Shown piece after piece: positions 1 to 9,202 of a stretch of 64,000 nucleotides of DNA. Each line of letters begins with the position of its first letter. Within the stretch, counting starts at the first letter, position 1. The notes under the pieces are model-generated. The model saw only the letters and a program-made list of their open reading frames with translations, was not told the origin of the DNA and made no database searches. Source of the stretch: Paenibacillus sp. LHD-38 (GTDB lineage Bacteria; Bacillota; Bacilli; Paenibacillales; Paenibacillaceae); the NCBI RefSeq assembly GCF_031157315.1, contig NZ_JAVIFU010000033.1, positions 1 to 64,000 of the forward strand, read 5' to 3'. A program made the translations under genes and the position numbers.

Positions 1-37
1 TGCAGCTGACGAATACTAATCGGTCGAGGGCTTATCC
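1..37 (+). rRNA. 23S rRNA, 3' end (partial)
   Basis: The first bases match the conserved 3' end of bacterial 23S rRNA (GACGAATACTAATCGGTC followed by GAGGGCTTATCC). Only the last few tens of bases lie in the window. The exact mature end is estimated from known Bacillus ends. The 5S gene follows about 140 bp later, as in a normal rrn operon. Confidence 0.9.
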
Positions 38-176
38 TAAAAAGTTTGAGAAGCAAACTTACATCGTAAGCATACGCTTAAGTTTGCCCCGGACCCATAC
101 ATCCGGCAGACAGCAGCTAGAAGGTTTCAGCAAACCTAACTTTCGTATCCAGTTTTCAGCGTGCAAACACGCTACG

Positions 177-293
177 TTTGGTGGCGATGGCGGAGGGGAA
201 CCACGCGTTCCCATACCGAACACGACCGTTAAGCCCTCCAGCGCCAATGGTACTTAGACCGCAGGGTCTTGGGAGAGTAGGACGTCGCCAAGC
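177..293 (+). rRNA. 5S rRNA
   Basis: The stretch begins TTTGGTGGCGATGGCGGAGG, contains the conserved CCATACCGAACACG block, and ends GGACGTCGCCAAGC, which pairs with the 5' end (GGTGGCG/CGTCGCC). Its length of about 117 nt is typical. It is the last gene of the rrn operon and is followed at once by an intrinsic terminator. Ends are good to a few bases. Confidence 0.95.
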
Positions 294-297
294 ACGA

Positions 298-330
298 GAA
301 ACCTATCGCATGTGATGCGATAGGTTTTTT
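298..330 (+). terminator. rrn operon intrinsic terminator
   Basis: AACCTATCGCAT and its reverse complement form a 12-bp perfect stem with a two-base loop, followed by a T run, five bases after the 5S end. Confidence 0.9.
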
Positions 331-357
331 GTTTCATTGGAGTTGAATAGGTAGAAC

Positions 358-400
358 AAAGGCCTTAGAGTGCTCTATTTGAGCTTCTAAGGCCTTTGGT
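358..400 (-). terminator. Hairpin terminator of the convergent membrane-protein gene
   Basis: AAAGGCCTTAGA ... TCTAAGGCCTTT forms a 12-bp stem directly downstream of the stop codon of the minus-strand gene that ends at 401. It could act in both directions and insulate that gene from rrn read-through. Confidence 0.7.
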
Positions 401-931
401 TTATCGACGGTAATACGATGCTTCTCGAGCCTCGAGTCGAAGCACACCATCCTTCTGTTCTTTACGGAAAGAGAAGGAGAGAAGTAAACGCGGTAAAAGC
501 AGCCATAGATGCCAGCTTACGATGCTAATCATCAATGATTCTTTAATCCAAGGGTATAGAAGGGCAATGGCACAAAGGCCAATCCAAAACATATGTCGAT
601 GAACTCGGCGGAATAATAGAAGCTTAATATCGTTTGCAGGCTTAAAACCGATCCAAGGCGGTGTAATTCGCCAAATCCACTTGCGGTCAGCGGCTTCGTC
701 TACTCCAATAAAGGTGAGCAGTATTATTGCGATATGTATGATTTGGACCACCGCGAACCCGAACAACCAGGAAAACAAACCGTCCATTTGGTACATAAGC
801 ATTTGAAAAGCCAATAAAATGGCCGCAATTAGCAAATGGCTTTGAATGAGTTCCGGGCGTATGACCTTTCGTTTCACAAGCTGGTATTGATAAATGGTGG
901 CATTTTTTTGCTCAGACAATTTTTGCTGCAT
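401..931 (-). CDS. Hypothetical multi-pass membrane protein
   Basis: This 176-residue protein has a short polar N-terminus (residues 1-28, ending KRKVIRPELIQ) and about four hydrophobic segments, near residues 30-48, 52-75, 110-130 and 133-152. The loop between segments 2 and 3 contains the motif ITPPWIGFKP. The C-terminus is short and charged. I do not recognise the family, and no catalytic motif is visible. The start is supported by an AAAGGA ribosome-binding site about 8 bp upstream on the minus strand. It is transcribed toward the rRNA operon and away from gin, with its own terminator at 358-400. Function unknown. Confidence 0.75.
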   Translation of the reverse strand: MQQKLSEQKNATIYQYQLVKRKVIRPELIQSHLLIAAILLAFQMLMYQMDGLFSWLFGFAVVQIIHIAIILLTFIGVDEAADRKWIWRITPPWIGFKPANDIKLLLFRRVHRHMFWIGLCAIALLYPWIKESLMISIVSWHLWLLLPRLLLSFSFRKEQKDGVLRLEAREASYYRR

Positions 932-1096
932 GGTCGAACGTCCTTTCTATTTCAAAGTACAGGGACTCTCGTTAACTATATCGGTTTTTGCGAGCAATCT
1001 GTCCATATCTTTAGTGAAACAATTTCACTGATTTAGTAACCATTAGCCCAGATGGGGCATACGATATATAAATATTTGAAATGCGCTATGAAACAA

Positions 1097-1126
1097 GTAT
1101 AAATAGATAGACTATGTGTCATAATA
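1097..1126 (+). promoter_or_regulatory. Sigma-G/sigma-F type promoter of gin
   Basis: GTATA (1097-1101), 18 bp, CATAATA (1120-1126) matches the forespore consensus GHATR-N18-CATNHTA at every position. It lies 38 bp before the gin start codon. In B. subtilis csfB/gin is a forespore gene, which fits. Confidence 0.7.
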
Positions 1127-1163
1127 ATAGCTATATAGGGTCAAACTGAAAGCGGGGATTGTT

Positions 1164-1355
1164 ATGGACGATAATCGCGAGTATCAATGTAATATTTGTT
1201 ATGAGAAAAAGGAAGAAGGACAAGGCATCCGAATAGTTTCGGGTTTCATTTGTGAGAGCTGTGAAGAAGAAATGGTAAAAACCGATGTTAAAGATGCGAA
1301 ATATCCTTTCTTCATTCATCAAATGAAACAAATATTTTTGGGCGAAAATGCATGA
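1164..1355 (+). CDS. gin: Anti-sigma factor Gin (CsfB), inhibitor of sigma-G
   Basis: The 63-residue protein has two CxxC pairs (CNIC at residues 9-12, CESC near 31-34), the zinc-binding signature of the Gin family. In B. subtilis Gin binds sigma-G and keeps it inactive in the wrong compartment or too early; it also acts on sigma-E. Size (family about 64 aa), position between rrn and the yaaO-tmk cluster, and the forespore-type promoter at 1097-1126 all support the call. The ribosome-binding site is GCGGGGA, about 7 bp before the ATG. Its terminator overlaps the stop codon. Family identity is strong; activity is inferred from the homologue. Confidence 0.9.
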   Translation: MDDNREYQCNICYEKKEEGQGIRIVSGFICESCEEEMVKTDVKDAKYPFFIHQMKQIFLGENA

Positions 1356-1389
1356 GCGGTTTCTGACATAAGAAGCCGTTCTTTTTTTT
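1354..1389 (+). terminator. gin terminator
   Basis: AGCGGTTTCT and AGAAGCCGTT pair around a short loop (with G-U pairs) and are followed by CTTTTTTTT. Confidence 0.8.
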
Positions 1390-1459
1390 GCCTGTTATTA
1401 ATGTACAATAGGATGAAGGTTCTACATGTTTGTTTATTTGAAAGGAATGTCAGAATATA

Positions 1460-2959
1460 ATGAAGCCGTTTATAGCACCGTTATTTCATGCGCTTGTACG
1501 TCATGTTACTTCGCATCCGACGGGATTTCATGTGCCTGGTCATCATGGAGGACAAGCGCTTAAGCAGTCTAAATGGAAAGACAAAGCAAATGACGACATA
1601 ATCGATTACTTTTATAAAATCATGCAGATTGATGTTACCGAGCTCTCTTCTACTGACGATTTGCATCATCCTGAAGCTTCAATACAAGAAGCGCAGCAAT
1701 TGGCAGCTCATACCTTTGGGGCGGAGGAGACTTATTTTTTAGTAGGTGGCAGTACATCGGGTAACATTGCTTTGCTGCTTACCGTTTGCGAACCGGATGA
1801 TATTATTATTGTGCAGCGTAATGTACACAAATCAATCCTAAACGGATTGAAATTAGCTGGAGCTAAGGCTGTATTTCTAACGCCTCAAGTTGAGCCTATG
1901 TCTGGGCTAGCTACCATACCAACTGTTCTGCAAGTAGAAGAAGCCCTCGTCTCATACCCTGAGGCCAAGGCTGTCTTATTATCTAACCCTAATTATTATG
2001 GAATGGGTGTAAAGCTAAGGCCTTATGTTGAGGCTGTACACCGTAAAAATAAACCAATTCTGATTGACGAGGCACATGGCGCTCATTTCGGAATGCATCC
2101 TTCATTTCCAAACGCGGCGTTATCCGAGGGTGTCGATGCAGTAGTACAATCGGCACATAAGACATTGCCAACCTTAACGATGGGAGCCTTGCTTCATATC
2201 CAAGGAAACAGAATTTCTAGAGAGACGCTACGTCAGTCATTAGCGATGATTCAAAGTTCAAGCCCGTCATTCCCGATTCTTGCTTCTATGGATATTTCCC
2301 GCGCAATGATCGATACATTGGGGGAGGATATGTTTCAAAAAAGTCTGGATTCAGCAGCGGCTTTTCGCAAATGGTTAAGTGAACAGCAATCGGACATAAT
2401 CGAAATGAAAACGCGTAACGATGGAGAAACGGAACTTTATTTTGACCCCTTACGAATCGTGCTCCATGATAAAAGCGGCCAGCGATCCGGTTTTGAGCTT
2501 CAAAAGCAATTGGAGCAGCAGGGTTGTTTCGCTGAGATGGCTGATCCGCGGTATGTCGTGCTTGTACTAGGCATTCAAACTTCCTTAATGGACATACGTA
2601 AACTCCACCTGGCCATTGAGAAAATGAGCAGTGCTGCTAACAGGACATTAGGAGAAATAGTTAAACCCATAACGCCGAGCGTATCCGTTAATTTATGCAG
2701 CAGCATTTCTGAGCCAGTTTCATTTGCAAGAGGCGAGTTTAAAAAGGAAACAAGCGAACGCATATTATTACATGAGGCTGAACACCATATATCGGCTGAG
2801 ATGGTTACGCCGTATCCGCCGGGTATTGCGATTTTGTACCCCGGAGAAAAAATAAAGGCGGCGATGATCGAGCATATCACACAGCTTGCCTTCGCAGGCA
2901 CAAAATTTCAAGGGGCAGCAGATCCGAAAATGCAAACAATTGCTGTTTACCCTAAATGA
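1460..2959 (+). CDS. yaaO: Orn/Lys/Arg decarboxylase family protein (YaaO-like)
   Basis: This 499-residue PLP enzyme is of the large aminotransferase-fold basic amino acid decarboxylase group. Visible family signatures are HVPGHHGG near residue 24, the substrate/PLP region VGGSTSGN near 95, DEAHGAHF near 205, and SAHKTLPTLT, in which K234 should form the Schiff base with PLP. The C-terminal third ends with the family motif YPPGIAILYPGE. It would decarboxylate arginine, lysine or ornithine to a polyamine; the substrate cannot be read from sequence. It sits just before tmk, as in B. subtilis. The start has the ribosome-binding site AAAGGA about 13 bp upstream. Confidence 0.92.
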   Translation: MKPFIAPLFHALVRHVTSHPTGFHVPGHHGGQALKQSKWKDKANDDIIDYFYKIMQIDVTELSSTDDLHHPEASIQEAQQLAAHTFGAEETYFLVGGSTSGNIALLLTVCEPDDIIIVQRNVHKSILNGLKLAGAKAVFLTPQVEPMSGLATIPTVLQVEEALVSYPEAKAVLLSNPNYYGMGVKLRPYVEAVHRKNKPILIDEAHGAHFGMHPSFPNAALSEGVDAVVQSAHKTLPTLTMGALLHIQGNRISRETLRQSLAMIQSSSPSFPILASMDISRAMIDTLGEDMFQKSLDSAAAFRKWLSEQQSDIIEMKTRNDGETELYFDPLRIVLHDKSGQRSGFELQKQLEQQGCFAEMADPRYVVLVLGIQTSLMDIRKLHLAIEKMSSAANRTLGEIVKPITPSVSVNLCSSISEPVSFARGEFKKETSERILLHEAEHHISAEMVTPYPPGIAILYPGEKIKAAMIEHITQLAFAGTKFQGAADPKMQTIAVYPK

Positions 2960-3073
2960 GCTGGAATAAGTGCAGGTTTTGTTGAATGAGGCATTTCTTC
3001 ATTGTACAAGGGGTACCGCTTTGTTAATATAGAAGAAAGTATAGTTAACATAAACGTTAGGAGAAGCCTTAGT

Positions 3074-3724
3074 TTGAGAAAAGGTGTTTTCATTACCATA
3101 GAAGGCGGCGAAGGTGCCGGCAAATCGACACTGATTGAACAGCTATCGAATAAGATGCTTCAAAGGGGAAAAATGGTCACTACGACAAGGGAACCTGGCG
3201 GGATCCCGATTGCGGAACAAATTCGTACCGTCATTTTGGACCGTGAGCATATCGCGATGGATGCAAGAACGGAGGCTCTGCTTTATGCAGCTGCCCGCAG
3301 GCAGCATCTTGTGGAAAAGGTTGCACCTGCGCTTGAACAAGGGCAAATAGTCATTTGTGATCGTTTCGTAGACAGCAGCCTCGCTTATCAAGGTTATGCC
3401 AGGGGCCTTGGAATGGATGAGGTTTGGGCAATAAATCGATTCGCTATCCAAGATCTTATGCCGGATTTGACCATTTATATGGATGTATCCCCTGAAGTAG
3501 GTCTGAAGCGTATCTCGCAAGCGTCTGAGCGGGAAATCAACCGGCTGGATTTAGAGAAGCATTCCTTTCATGAAAGGGTACGAGAAGGCTATTTGCAGCT
3601 GCTGAAGCAAAATCCTGATCGAATCGTGCGAATTGATGCCGAACAAAGTCCAGAATTGGTGCTTAATGACGTTTTAACGGCAATTGACAGCCGACTTGCA
3701 GGATTTCTTGCAACCGATGTCTAA
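3074..3724 (+). CDS. tmk: Thymidylate kinase
   Basis: It phosphorylates dTMP to dTDP for DNA synthesis in the cytoplasm. The protein starts with the P-loop GGEGAGKST (residues about 10-18), carries the DR(F/Y) motif in [13 protein letters not shown] (about residues 95-107), and has the lid region with arginines near residue 150. I place the start at TTG 3074: it has AGGAG at 3059-3063 with good spacing and gives 216 residues, close to the usual 210-215. An in-frame upstream start at 3002 would add 24 residues that the family lacks. It begins a co-directional series running to yabA. Confidence 0.95.
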   Translation: MRKGVFITIEGGEGAGKSTLIEQLSNKMLQRGKMVTTTREPGGIPIAEQIRTVILDREHIAMDARTEALLYAAARRQHLVEKVAPALEQGQIVICDRFVDSSLAYQGYARGLGMDEVWAINRFAIQDLMPDLTIYMDVSPEVGLKRISQASEREINRLDLEKHSFHERVREGYLQLLKQNPDRIVRIDAEQSPELVLNDVLTAIDSRLAGFLATDV

Positions 3725-3754
3725 TTTTAAACAATAGGCTTTTTTGAGGGATAG

Positions 3755-4186
<432 letters not shown>

Positions 4187-4202
4187 TTGGGCGTGACATT
4201 AA

Positions 4203-4646
4203 ATGAAAATTGATCAAGGCTTCCGGCCATTAGGGCAAAATAGAACGAACAACGATGCGTTAAACAAGCAGGTTCAGTCAAGAAGCTTTGCCGACGTCAT
4301 GGTTCAACAGGATGCTGATCGTACCCAAGAGCAGCTACAACAAAAGCTGCAGGACATTCATAAACAAGGCGAGCGGTTGGCTAGAATAATGACTGTCCGC
4401 GAATTAAAACTTTACCGTCAAATGATCAAGCAGTTTTTGGAAGACACCATTAGGCGAGGAGTCGTTCTGAAGGAAGTCAAAGGCTTTGATCGCAGAGGAC
4501 GAATTAAGCGATATAAACTGCTGGATGAGATTGATGCCACGCTTATCTCAATGGCCGAGGATTTACTGGATAGTGAGCAGGGAAGAATTGATTTGCTTAA
4601 CAGGATCGGTGAGATACGTGGTCTTCTTATTAACTTGTTATTTTAA
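4203..4646 (+). CDS. yaaR: YaaR family protein (DUF327)
   Basis: The 147-residue cytoplasmic protein has a polar N-terminus (about residues 1-45) and a largely helical body with the family segment LKLYRQMIKQFLEDTIRRGV and the basic stretch RRGRIKRYKLLDEID. It is 16 bp downstream of darA and about 33 bp before holB, as in B. subtilis. No biochemical function is established for the family, and no catalytic motif is visible. The ribosome-binding site is weak, so translation may be coupled to darA. Confidence 0.88.
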   Translation: MKIDQGFRPLGQNRTNNDALNKQVQSRSFADVMVQQDADRTQEQLQQKLQDIHKQGERLARIMTVRELKLYRQMIKQFLEDTIRRGVVLKEVKGFDRRGRIKRYKLLDEIDATLISMAEDLLDSEQGRIDLLNRIGEIRGLLINLLF

Positions 4647-4679
4647 TGAGGAGAGAGCAGGGAAAGGTTAGGAACGACG

Positions 4680-5657
4680 ATGAGCCTTGAACAAATTCCA
4701 GGGCAATGGAAAGCACAGAGGATTTTGTCACATGCGCTGCAAAGTGGTAAAATTTCTCATGCTTATTTATTTAACGGTCCATCGGGTACTGGGCGAATGG
4801 CAATGGCACGCGAGTTCGCTAAAGCGTTGTTCTGTACGGCAGGCGGTGCGGATGCATGCGGAGAGTGCCTGGAGTGCAGGAAGTTTGAACACGGAAACCA
4901 AACAGACTTAACGACGATCGTACCCGATGGCCAATCGATAAAAATCGACCAAATTCGAGAGCTGCAGCGCGATTTTTCTTATCGCAATAGCGGAACGAAG
5001 CGCAAAGTCTATATGATCGCGCAGGCTGACAAAATGACGATGCAAGCAGCGAACAGCTTGCTCAAGTTTCTAGAAGAGCCGTTGTCTCCTGTCGTAGCTA
5101 TTTTGATTACCGACAATGGACAAGCCGTTCTTCCTACGATTCGCTCTCGTACACAGTGGGTTCCATTCTTACCGATGTCACCTGAAATTATGCTGCAAAC
5201 GCTTATTGCTGAGGGGGCTCCATCTGTTTTAGGCCGAACGGCTGTTCAATTAACATCAGGGTTGGATGGTGCAAGACAATTTCTCCAGCAGAATCAGTTT
5301 GCAGAAATCAGAAGCCTAGTGATACAATTAGGCAAGGAGAGTTTGACCCGATTCACCGCGGCGATGATCACTGCTGGACAACAGCTATTTAAAACAGATT
5401 TAGTGGAACATACACAATTGCTGTTGTCGTTATTAGTTATATGGTTTAAAGATTTGATACAGTTCCAGGCCGGCAGGCAGGACAACATCGTTTTTATAGA
5501 TCAGTTAGATTGGATAAGCAAGCATGCTTTTAATCGTTCGTTCGCAGGCTGGGTGTCCTGCATCGAACATACGTTAGAAGCGAGTAAGCGTATGCGTGCA
5601 AATGTTACGCCACAGCTCGCATTTGAGCAACTATTGGTAAACTTACAGGAGGGCTAA
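4680..5657 (+). CDS. holB: DNA polymerase III delta' subunit
   Basis: HolB is the delta' clamp-loader subunit that helps load the sliding clamp. The 325-residue protein has the P-loop-like GPSGTGRM (about residues 34-41) with arginine in place of the usual lysine, consistent with a delta' subunit that does not hydrolyse ATP. A zinc module follows (CGECLECRKFEHGNQTD, about 60-76), then LLKFLEEP (about 127) and SRTQ (about 156), which corresponds to the SRC sensor motif of AAA+ clamp loaders. The ribosome-binding site is GGTTAGGA. It is followed after three bases by ricT. Confidence 0.93.
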   Translation: MSLEQIPGQWKAQRILSHALQSGKISHAYLFNGPSGTGRMAMAREFAKALFCTAGGADACGECLECRKFEHGNQTDLTTIVPDGQSIKIDQIRELQRDFSYRNSGTKRKVYMIAQADKMTMQAANSLLKFLEEPLSPVVAILITDNGQAVLPTIRSRTQWVPFLPMSPEIMLQTLIAEGAPSVLGRTAVQLTSGLDGARQFLQQNQFAEIRSLVIQLGKESLTRFTAAMITAGQQLFKTDLVEHTQLLLSLLVIWFKDLIQFQAGRQDNIVFIDQLDWISKHAFNRSFAGWVSCIEHTLEASKRMRANVTPQLAFEQLLVNLQEG

Positions 5658-5660
5658 TTC

Positions 5661-6464
5661 TTGTATAATGTCATCGGTGTCCGCTTCAAGAAAGCGGGCA
5701 AGATCTATTACTTTGATCCGGTTGAGCATCCCGTGGATAAGGAGCAACATGTTATTGTTGAAACAGCACGCGGAATCGAATACGGTAAAGTGGTGGTGGG
5801 ACAGAAGCAAGTCGGTGAATCGGATGTTGTTCTTCCTCTTAAGAAAGTAATACGCATTGCAAGCGATGTCGATGCAAAGGTTGTCGAAGAAAATCGTGCA
5901 GCAGCCAAAAATGCGTTTTCTACTTGTCTTGAAAAGATTAAAGGTCACCAGCTTCGTATGAAGTTAGTTGACGTAGAATTTACGTTTGACCGCAACAAAA
6001 TTATTTTTTACTTTACGGCAGAGGGTAGAGTCGACTTCCGTGAGCTAGTCAAGGATTTAGCCAGCGTATTTCGTACTCGTATCGAACTCAGACAGATTGG
6101 GGTTCGGGACGAAGCGAAAATGCTAGGCGGGATTGGTCCATGCGGACGAGTACTATGCTGTTCATCTTGGCTGGGCGATTTTGAACCCGTATCGATAAAG
6201 ATGGCCAAGGATCAGAATTTATCGCTTAATCCGACAAAAATCTCCGGGTTATGCGGACGCCTTATGTGCTGCCTTAAATATGAGCATGACAATTACGAAA
6301 GCATTCGTGAAGAGCTTCCGGCAATTGGTAAATTCGTAGTCACCTCATATGGTGAAGGTAAAGTAACGGGTATTAACACATCTACCAAAAGCGTGTATGT
6401 TCAATTATTTGATACACCAGGTAAACCGAAAGAACTGTCGATGGATGATGTCGTCATCAAATAA
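5661..6464 (+). CDS. ricT: RicT (YaaT), PSP1-domain regulator of RNA processing and sporulation
   Basis: This 267-residue PSP1-domain protein forms the Ric (Y) complex with RicA and RicF in B. subtilis. The complex carries Fe-S clusters, works with RNase Y in mRNA maturation, and stimulates Spo0A activation. The signature is the cysteine-rich region [17 protein letters not shown] (about 154-170) and [15 protein letters not shown] (about 194-208). The start is TTG 5661, with the strong site AGGAGGG at 5647-5653. It is tightly coupled to holB. Confidence 0.93.
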   Translation: MYNVIGVRFKKAGKIYYFDPVEHPVDKEQHVIVETARGIEYGKVVVGQKQVGESDVVLPLKKVIRIASDVDAKVVEENRAAAKNAFSTCLEKIKGHQLRMKLVDVEFTFDRNKIIFYFTAEGRVDFRELVKDLASVFRTRIELRQIGVRDEAKMLGGIGPCGRVLCCSSWLGDFEPVSIKMAKDQNLSLNPTKISGLCGRLMCCLKYEHDNYESIREELPAIGKFVVTSYGEGKVTGINTSTKSVYVQLFDTPGKPKELSMDDVVIK

Positions 6465-6526
6465 GCGGCAGAGTGCGATTCTCACGGGTGAGGTTACACT
6501 CACGCTTGAAGCTCTGGGGTGGGAAC

Positions 6527-6928
6527 TTGGAGAAGAACGATATATTCGCAAAAATGGACGAGCTGGATAACCAAGTGGGTGTGTTCCATAAGGAGCTTAC
6601 GGATTTGAAGCAGAAGGTAAAAGAGCTGCTCGAGGATAATAAGCGACTTAGTGAAGAGAACGACCAGCTGCGTCAGTTGTTTAAGAGAGAAGCAGAGCTG
6701 GAGCGTGAAGTAGTTAAAGCGCCAGCTAAAGGCAAGAAATCGGGAGCAAATCAAGAGGCACATTCGCCCAATAATCAATCATTTGCAGAAGCGAGTGTTG
6801 CGATTGGGGAAGGCCACGATAATTTGACCCGGTTGTATCATGAAGGATTCCACATATGCAACGTTTATTACGGGCATTTGCGGACGGAGGGTGACTGTTT
6901 GTTCTGTCTATCCTTTCTAAATAAATAA
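6527..6928 (+). CDS. yabA: Replication initiation control protein YabA
   Basis: YabA binds DnaA and DnaN and limits re-initiation of replication. The 133-residue protein has an N-terminal coiled coil (about residues 8-60, heptad-rich [19 protein letters not shown]), a basic linker, and a C-terminal zinc module with FHICNVYYG and [11 protein letters not shown] supplying His and Cys ligands. I choose TTG 6527, preceded by GGGGTGGGA, because the protein then starts [13 protein letters not shown] like known YabA; a start at 6473 would add unrelated residues. Its position in a near-origin cluster matches B. subtilis. Confidence 0.92.
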   Translation: MEKNDIFAKMDELDNQVGVFHKELTDLKQKVKELLEDNKRLSEENDQLRQLFKREAELEREVVKAPAKGKKSGANQEAHSPNNQSFAEASVAIGEGHDNLTRLYHEGFHICNVYYGHLRTEGDCLFCLSFLNK

Positions 6929-6943
6929 TGGAATCCGTATCGA

Positions 6944-6979
6944 CATGCCGTCCTTGCCGCAAAGGGCGGTATTTTTATT
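6944..6979 (+). terminator. Terminator after yabA
   Basis: GCCGTCCTT gccgca AAGGGCGGT forms an imperfect 9-bp stem followed by ATTTTTATT. Confidence 0.6.
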
Positions 6980-7040
6980 AAGCAGGTCATGAAAAATTAT
7001 AGAAATGTATACCGAATACTTAAAAGGAGCGGCTTAAATC

Positions 7041-7757
7041 GTGTCGGAACAAATTATTTTAGCAGAGAATGAAAGACTTGATGATCTCATGACAGAATCA
7101 GGCTTAAAAATTATACAGAGCAGGGAAGTATTTAGCTTCTCGCTTGATGCGGTATTGCTTTCACGCTTTGCAAGCGTGCCAAGGCATGGCCGTATCGTAG
7201 ATTTATGCACGGGTAACGGAGTTATTCCTATGCTACTAACGACTCGTACGAATGCTCGGATCGATGCGGTTGAGATTCAACCGAGATTGGCGGATATGGC
7301 GAGAAGAAGCGTAATGCTTAATCAGTTGACTGAACAGATTACTGTCATTGAACAGGATCTGCGATTATATCCAAAGCTAGCTGGTAACGGCGTATACGAT
7401 GCAGTAACGGTGAATCCGCCTTACATGCCGGTAACGGCAGGAGATCAGAATGAAAATGAGCATTATGCCATCGCTAGGCATGAGATTCACTGTACGCTGG
7501 ATGACGTAGCAGAAGCATGCTCACGGCTCGTACGTCCCGGAGGCAAGGTATCCATGGTTCATCGTCCGTCAAGACTGCTCGATATCGTTGAAACCATGCG
7601 TAAATGGAGGCTTGAGCCAAAGCGTATTCAATTTGTCCATCCGCATGCAAAGGCGGAGGCAAACATGGTACTAATAGAAGCTATGCGGGATGGAAAACCT
7701 GATATTAAGCTACTTCCACCTATCATGGTTTATGAAAACGGGGTGCAGATCGTTTGA
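7041..7757 (+). CDS. yabB: tRNA1(Val) N6-adenine methyltransferase family protein (YabB)
   Basis: The 238-residue class I SAM-dependent methyltransferase has motif I VDLCTGNGVIP (about residues 52-62) and the N6-adenine signature NPPY (about 132-135). The family methylates an adenine in tRNA(Val) in enterobacteria (TrmN6); the substrate here is assumed from homology. The start is GTG 7041 with AAAAGGAG at 7022-7029. Its stop overlaps the start of rsmI (TTGA). In B. subtilis yazA, a small GIY-YIG gene, lies between these two; it is absent here. Confidence 0.88.
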   Translation: MSEQIILAENERLDDLMTESGLKIIQSREVFSFSLDAVLLSRFASVPRHGRIVDLCTGNGVIPMLLTTRTNARIDAVEIQPRLADMARRSVMLNQLTEQITVIEQDLRLYPKLAGNGVYDAVTVNPPYMPVTAGDQNENEHYAIARHEIHCTLDDVAEACSRLVRPGGKVSMVHRPSRLLDIVETMRKWRLEPKRIQFVHPHAKAEANMVLIEAMRDGKPDIKLLPPIMVYENGVQIV

Positions 7758-8635
7758 ATATACAAAAAAGCTTTACTGATGCTGCCAAAGAAGGTTCCGG
7801 CAGCCTATATTTAGTTGCTACGCCAATAGGCAATTTAGAGGATATGACTTTTCGTGCGATACGTACCTTGAAGGAGGTCCAGCTCATCGCAGCGGAGGAT
7901 ACGAGGCAAACGCGTAAGCTGCTTACTCATTTTGAGATTGGAACACGGATTGTAAGCTACCATGAGCATAATAAGCGTGCAAGCGGTCCCGAGCTGATTA
8001 GGTTGCTGCTGGAGGGACAATCTATTGCATTAGTAAGCGATGCGGGATTGCCCGCTATCTCAGACCCTGGCGCTGATCTCGTAAAAGAAGCGATTGAAAA
8101 TAACATCCCTGTTATTCCGGTTCCTGGAGCGAATGCAGCATTGTCCGCATTAATTATTTCAGGCTTACCGACTGAACGGTTTTTATTTGCAGGGTTTCCG
8201 CCTCGGGAAAAAAAATCATTAACGAAATGGCTGATGGAGCTGCAGAGCGAGAAAGGAACTCTCCTTTTTTACGAATCCCCGCATCGGATAAACAAAACAC
8301 TTGCGGTACTTCAGGAAGTTCTCGGTGATCGCCAAATTGCTTGTGTCAGAGAACTGACAAAACGTCACGAGGAAGCAGTACGCGGTCGTGTAACGGAATG
8401 TATGGAATGGTTCGAAGAGCATCCGCCGCTGGGCGAGTTTTGTATTGTAGTCGAGGGGGCAGAGGGGATAGGGGCGAGTGAACAGCTGCTTCCCGAAATT
8501 TGGTGGTCAGAATTAGATCTAGAGGCACATGTTGCTCATTATGAAGAGCAATATGACCGAAAAGAAGCGATTAAAAGGGTTGCTGTGGATCGAGGATTAC
8601 CGAAGCGGGATGTATATAATGAGGTAAATAGATAG
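7754..8635 (+). CDS. rsmI: 16S rRNA (cytidine1402-2'-O)-methyltransferase
   Basis: RsmI methylates the 2'-OH of C1402 in the ribosomal decoding centre. The 293-residue protein has the tetrapyrrole-methylase fold: N-terminal LYLVATPIGNLEDMTFRA (about 17-34), AAEDTRQTRKLL (about 46-57), VSDAGLPAISDPG (about 95-107) and VPVPGANA-like IPVPGANAALSAL. The TTG start overlaps the yabB stop by 4 bp, implying translational coupling. Confidence 0.93.
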   Translation: MNIQKSFTDAAKEGSGSLYLVATPIGNLEDMTFRAIRTLKEVQLIAAEDTRQTRKLLTHFEIGTRIVSYHEHNKRASGPELIRLLLEGQSIALVSDAGLPAISDPGADLVKEAIENNIPVIPVPGANAALSALIISGLPTERFLFAGFPPREKKSLTKWLMELQSEKGTLLFYESPHRINKTLAVLQEVLGDRQIACVRELTKRHEEAVRGRVTECMEWFEEHPPLGEFCIVVEGAEGIGASEQLLPEIWWSELDLEAHVAHYEEQYDRKEAIKRVAVDRGLPKRDVYNEVNR

Positions 8636-8659
8636 AAAATGTTTCTAAAAAGAAAAAAA

Positions 8660-8702
8660 GACAAAAAAAGACCTTCCTGGCCGGGTTCAAGCGCAGGAAG
8701 GC
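8660..8702 (-). terminator. abrB terminator (minus strand)
   Basis: CCTTCCTG ... CAGGAAGG pairs perfectly. Read on the minus strand, the stem is followed by TCTTTTTTTGTC, so it terminates abrB; it could also slow rsmI read-through. Confidence 0.75.
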
Positions 8703-8764
8703 AACAAGGAGTATAAAAAAGGTTAGAATTAACAAGTTGATAAGTACAGTATAACCTATTTTTT

Positions 8765-9019
8765 TTATTTTGTCACAGGTGTAGGCATCTCTGACAAACA
8801 AATATGGCAAACAATTTTTCCTTTGAAGTAAGAAACGTTTTCTGCATTGCCACAGAAGATACATGCAGGCTCATATTTCTTAAGCATGATGCGCTCGCCG
8901 TCTACATAAATCTCAAGTGCGTCTTTCTCGCCTATACCGAGTGTACGACGCAATTCGATTGGTATAACGACGCGTCCCAGCTCATCAACCTTACGAACAA
9001 TACCAGTAGATTTCATCAT
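8765..9019 (-). CDS. abrB: Transition-state regulator AbrB
   Basis: This 84-residue DNA-binding protein has the N-terminal swapped-hairpin beta-barrel (MKSTGIVRKVDELGRVVIPIE, then LRRTLGIGEKDALEIYVDGE) nearly identical to B. subtilis AbrB. AbrB represses stationary-phase and sporulation genes during growth. The C-terminal half differs from B. subtilis AbrB: it carries CIFC (about 54-57) and CHIC (about 71-74), a likely four-cysteine metal site. The promoter at 9089-9117 and a Spo0A box downstream of it fit repression of abrB by Spo0A~P. It is divergent from the HD-domain gene. Confidence 0.95.
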   Translation of the reverse strand: MMKSTGIVRKVDELGRVVIPIELRRTLGIGEKDALEIYVDGERIMLKKYEPACIFCGNAENVSYFKGKIVCHICLSEMPTPVTK

Positions 9020-9058
9020 AATCTATCATTGCCCCTCTCAAAATATGTTTCGCCATCG

Positions 9059-9065
9059 TTCGACA
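9059..9065. promoter_or_regulatory. Spo0A box in the abrB leader
   Basis: TTCGACA is the exact reverse complement of the 0A box core TGTCGAA. It lies about 17-24 bp downstream of the predicted abrB start site, the position where Spo0A~P represses abrB in B. subtilis. Confidence 0.65.
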
Positions 9066-9088
9066 TAGTTTTTGCTTTTATGAATACT

Positions 9089-9117
9089 ATAATACCAACG
9101 ATTACCATAATAGTCAA
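9089..9117 (-). promoter_or_regulatory. Sigma-A promoter of abrB
   Basis: On the minus strand: TTGACT (9117-9112), 17-bp spacer, TATTAT (9094-9089). It is placed about 70 bp before the abrB start codon. Confidence 0.7.
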
Positions 9118-9202
9118 CTAGGAATATTGCCAATAAATGCCGTTACCATAAGTATTTGACTAGATACTAGGCTCATATTACTCTGTAATAGAATACAACA
9201 GC

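Noticed and set aside
1139-1148. GGTCAAACTG, a perfect match to a sigma-F -10 pattern (GGNNANAHNR) before gin
   Set aside because: A start site here would fall on the ribosome-binding site and no -35 sits at the right distance; the promoter at 1097-1126 fits better.
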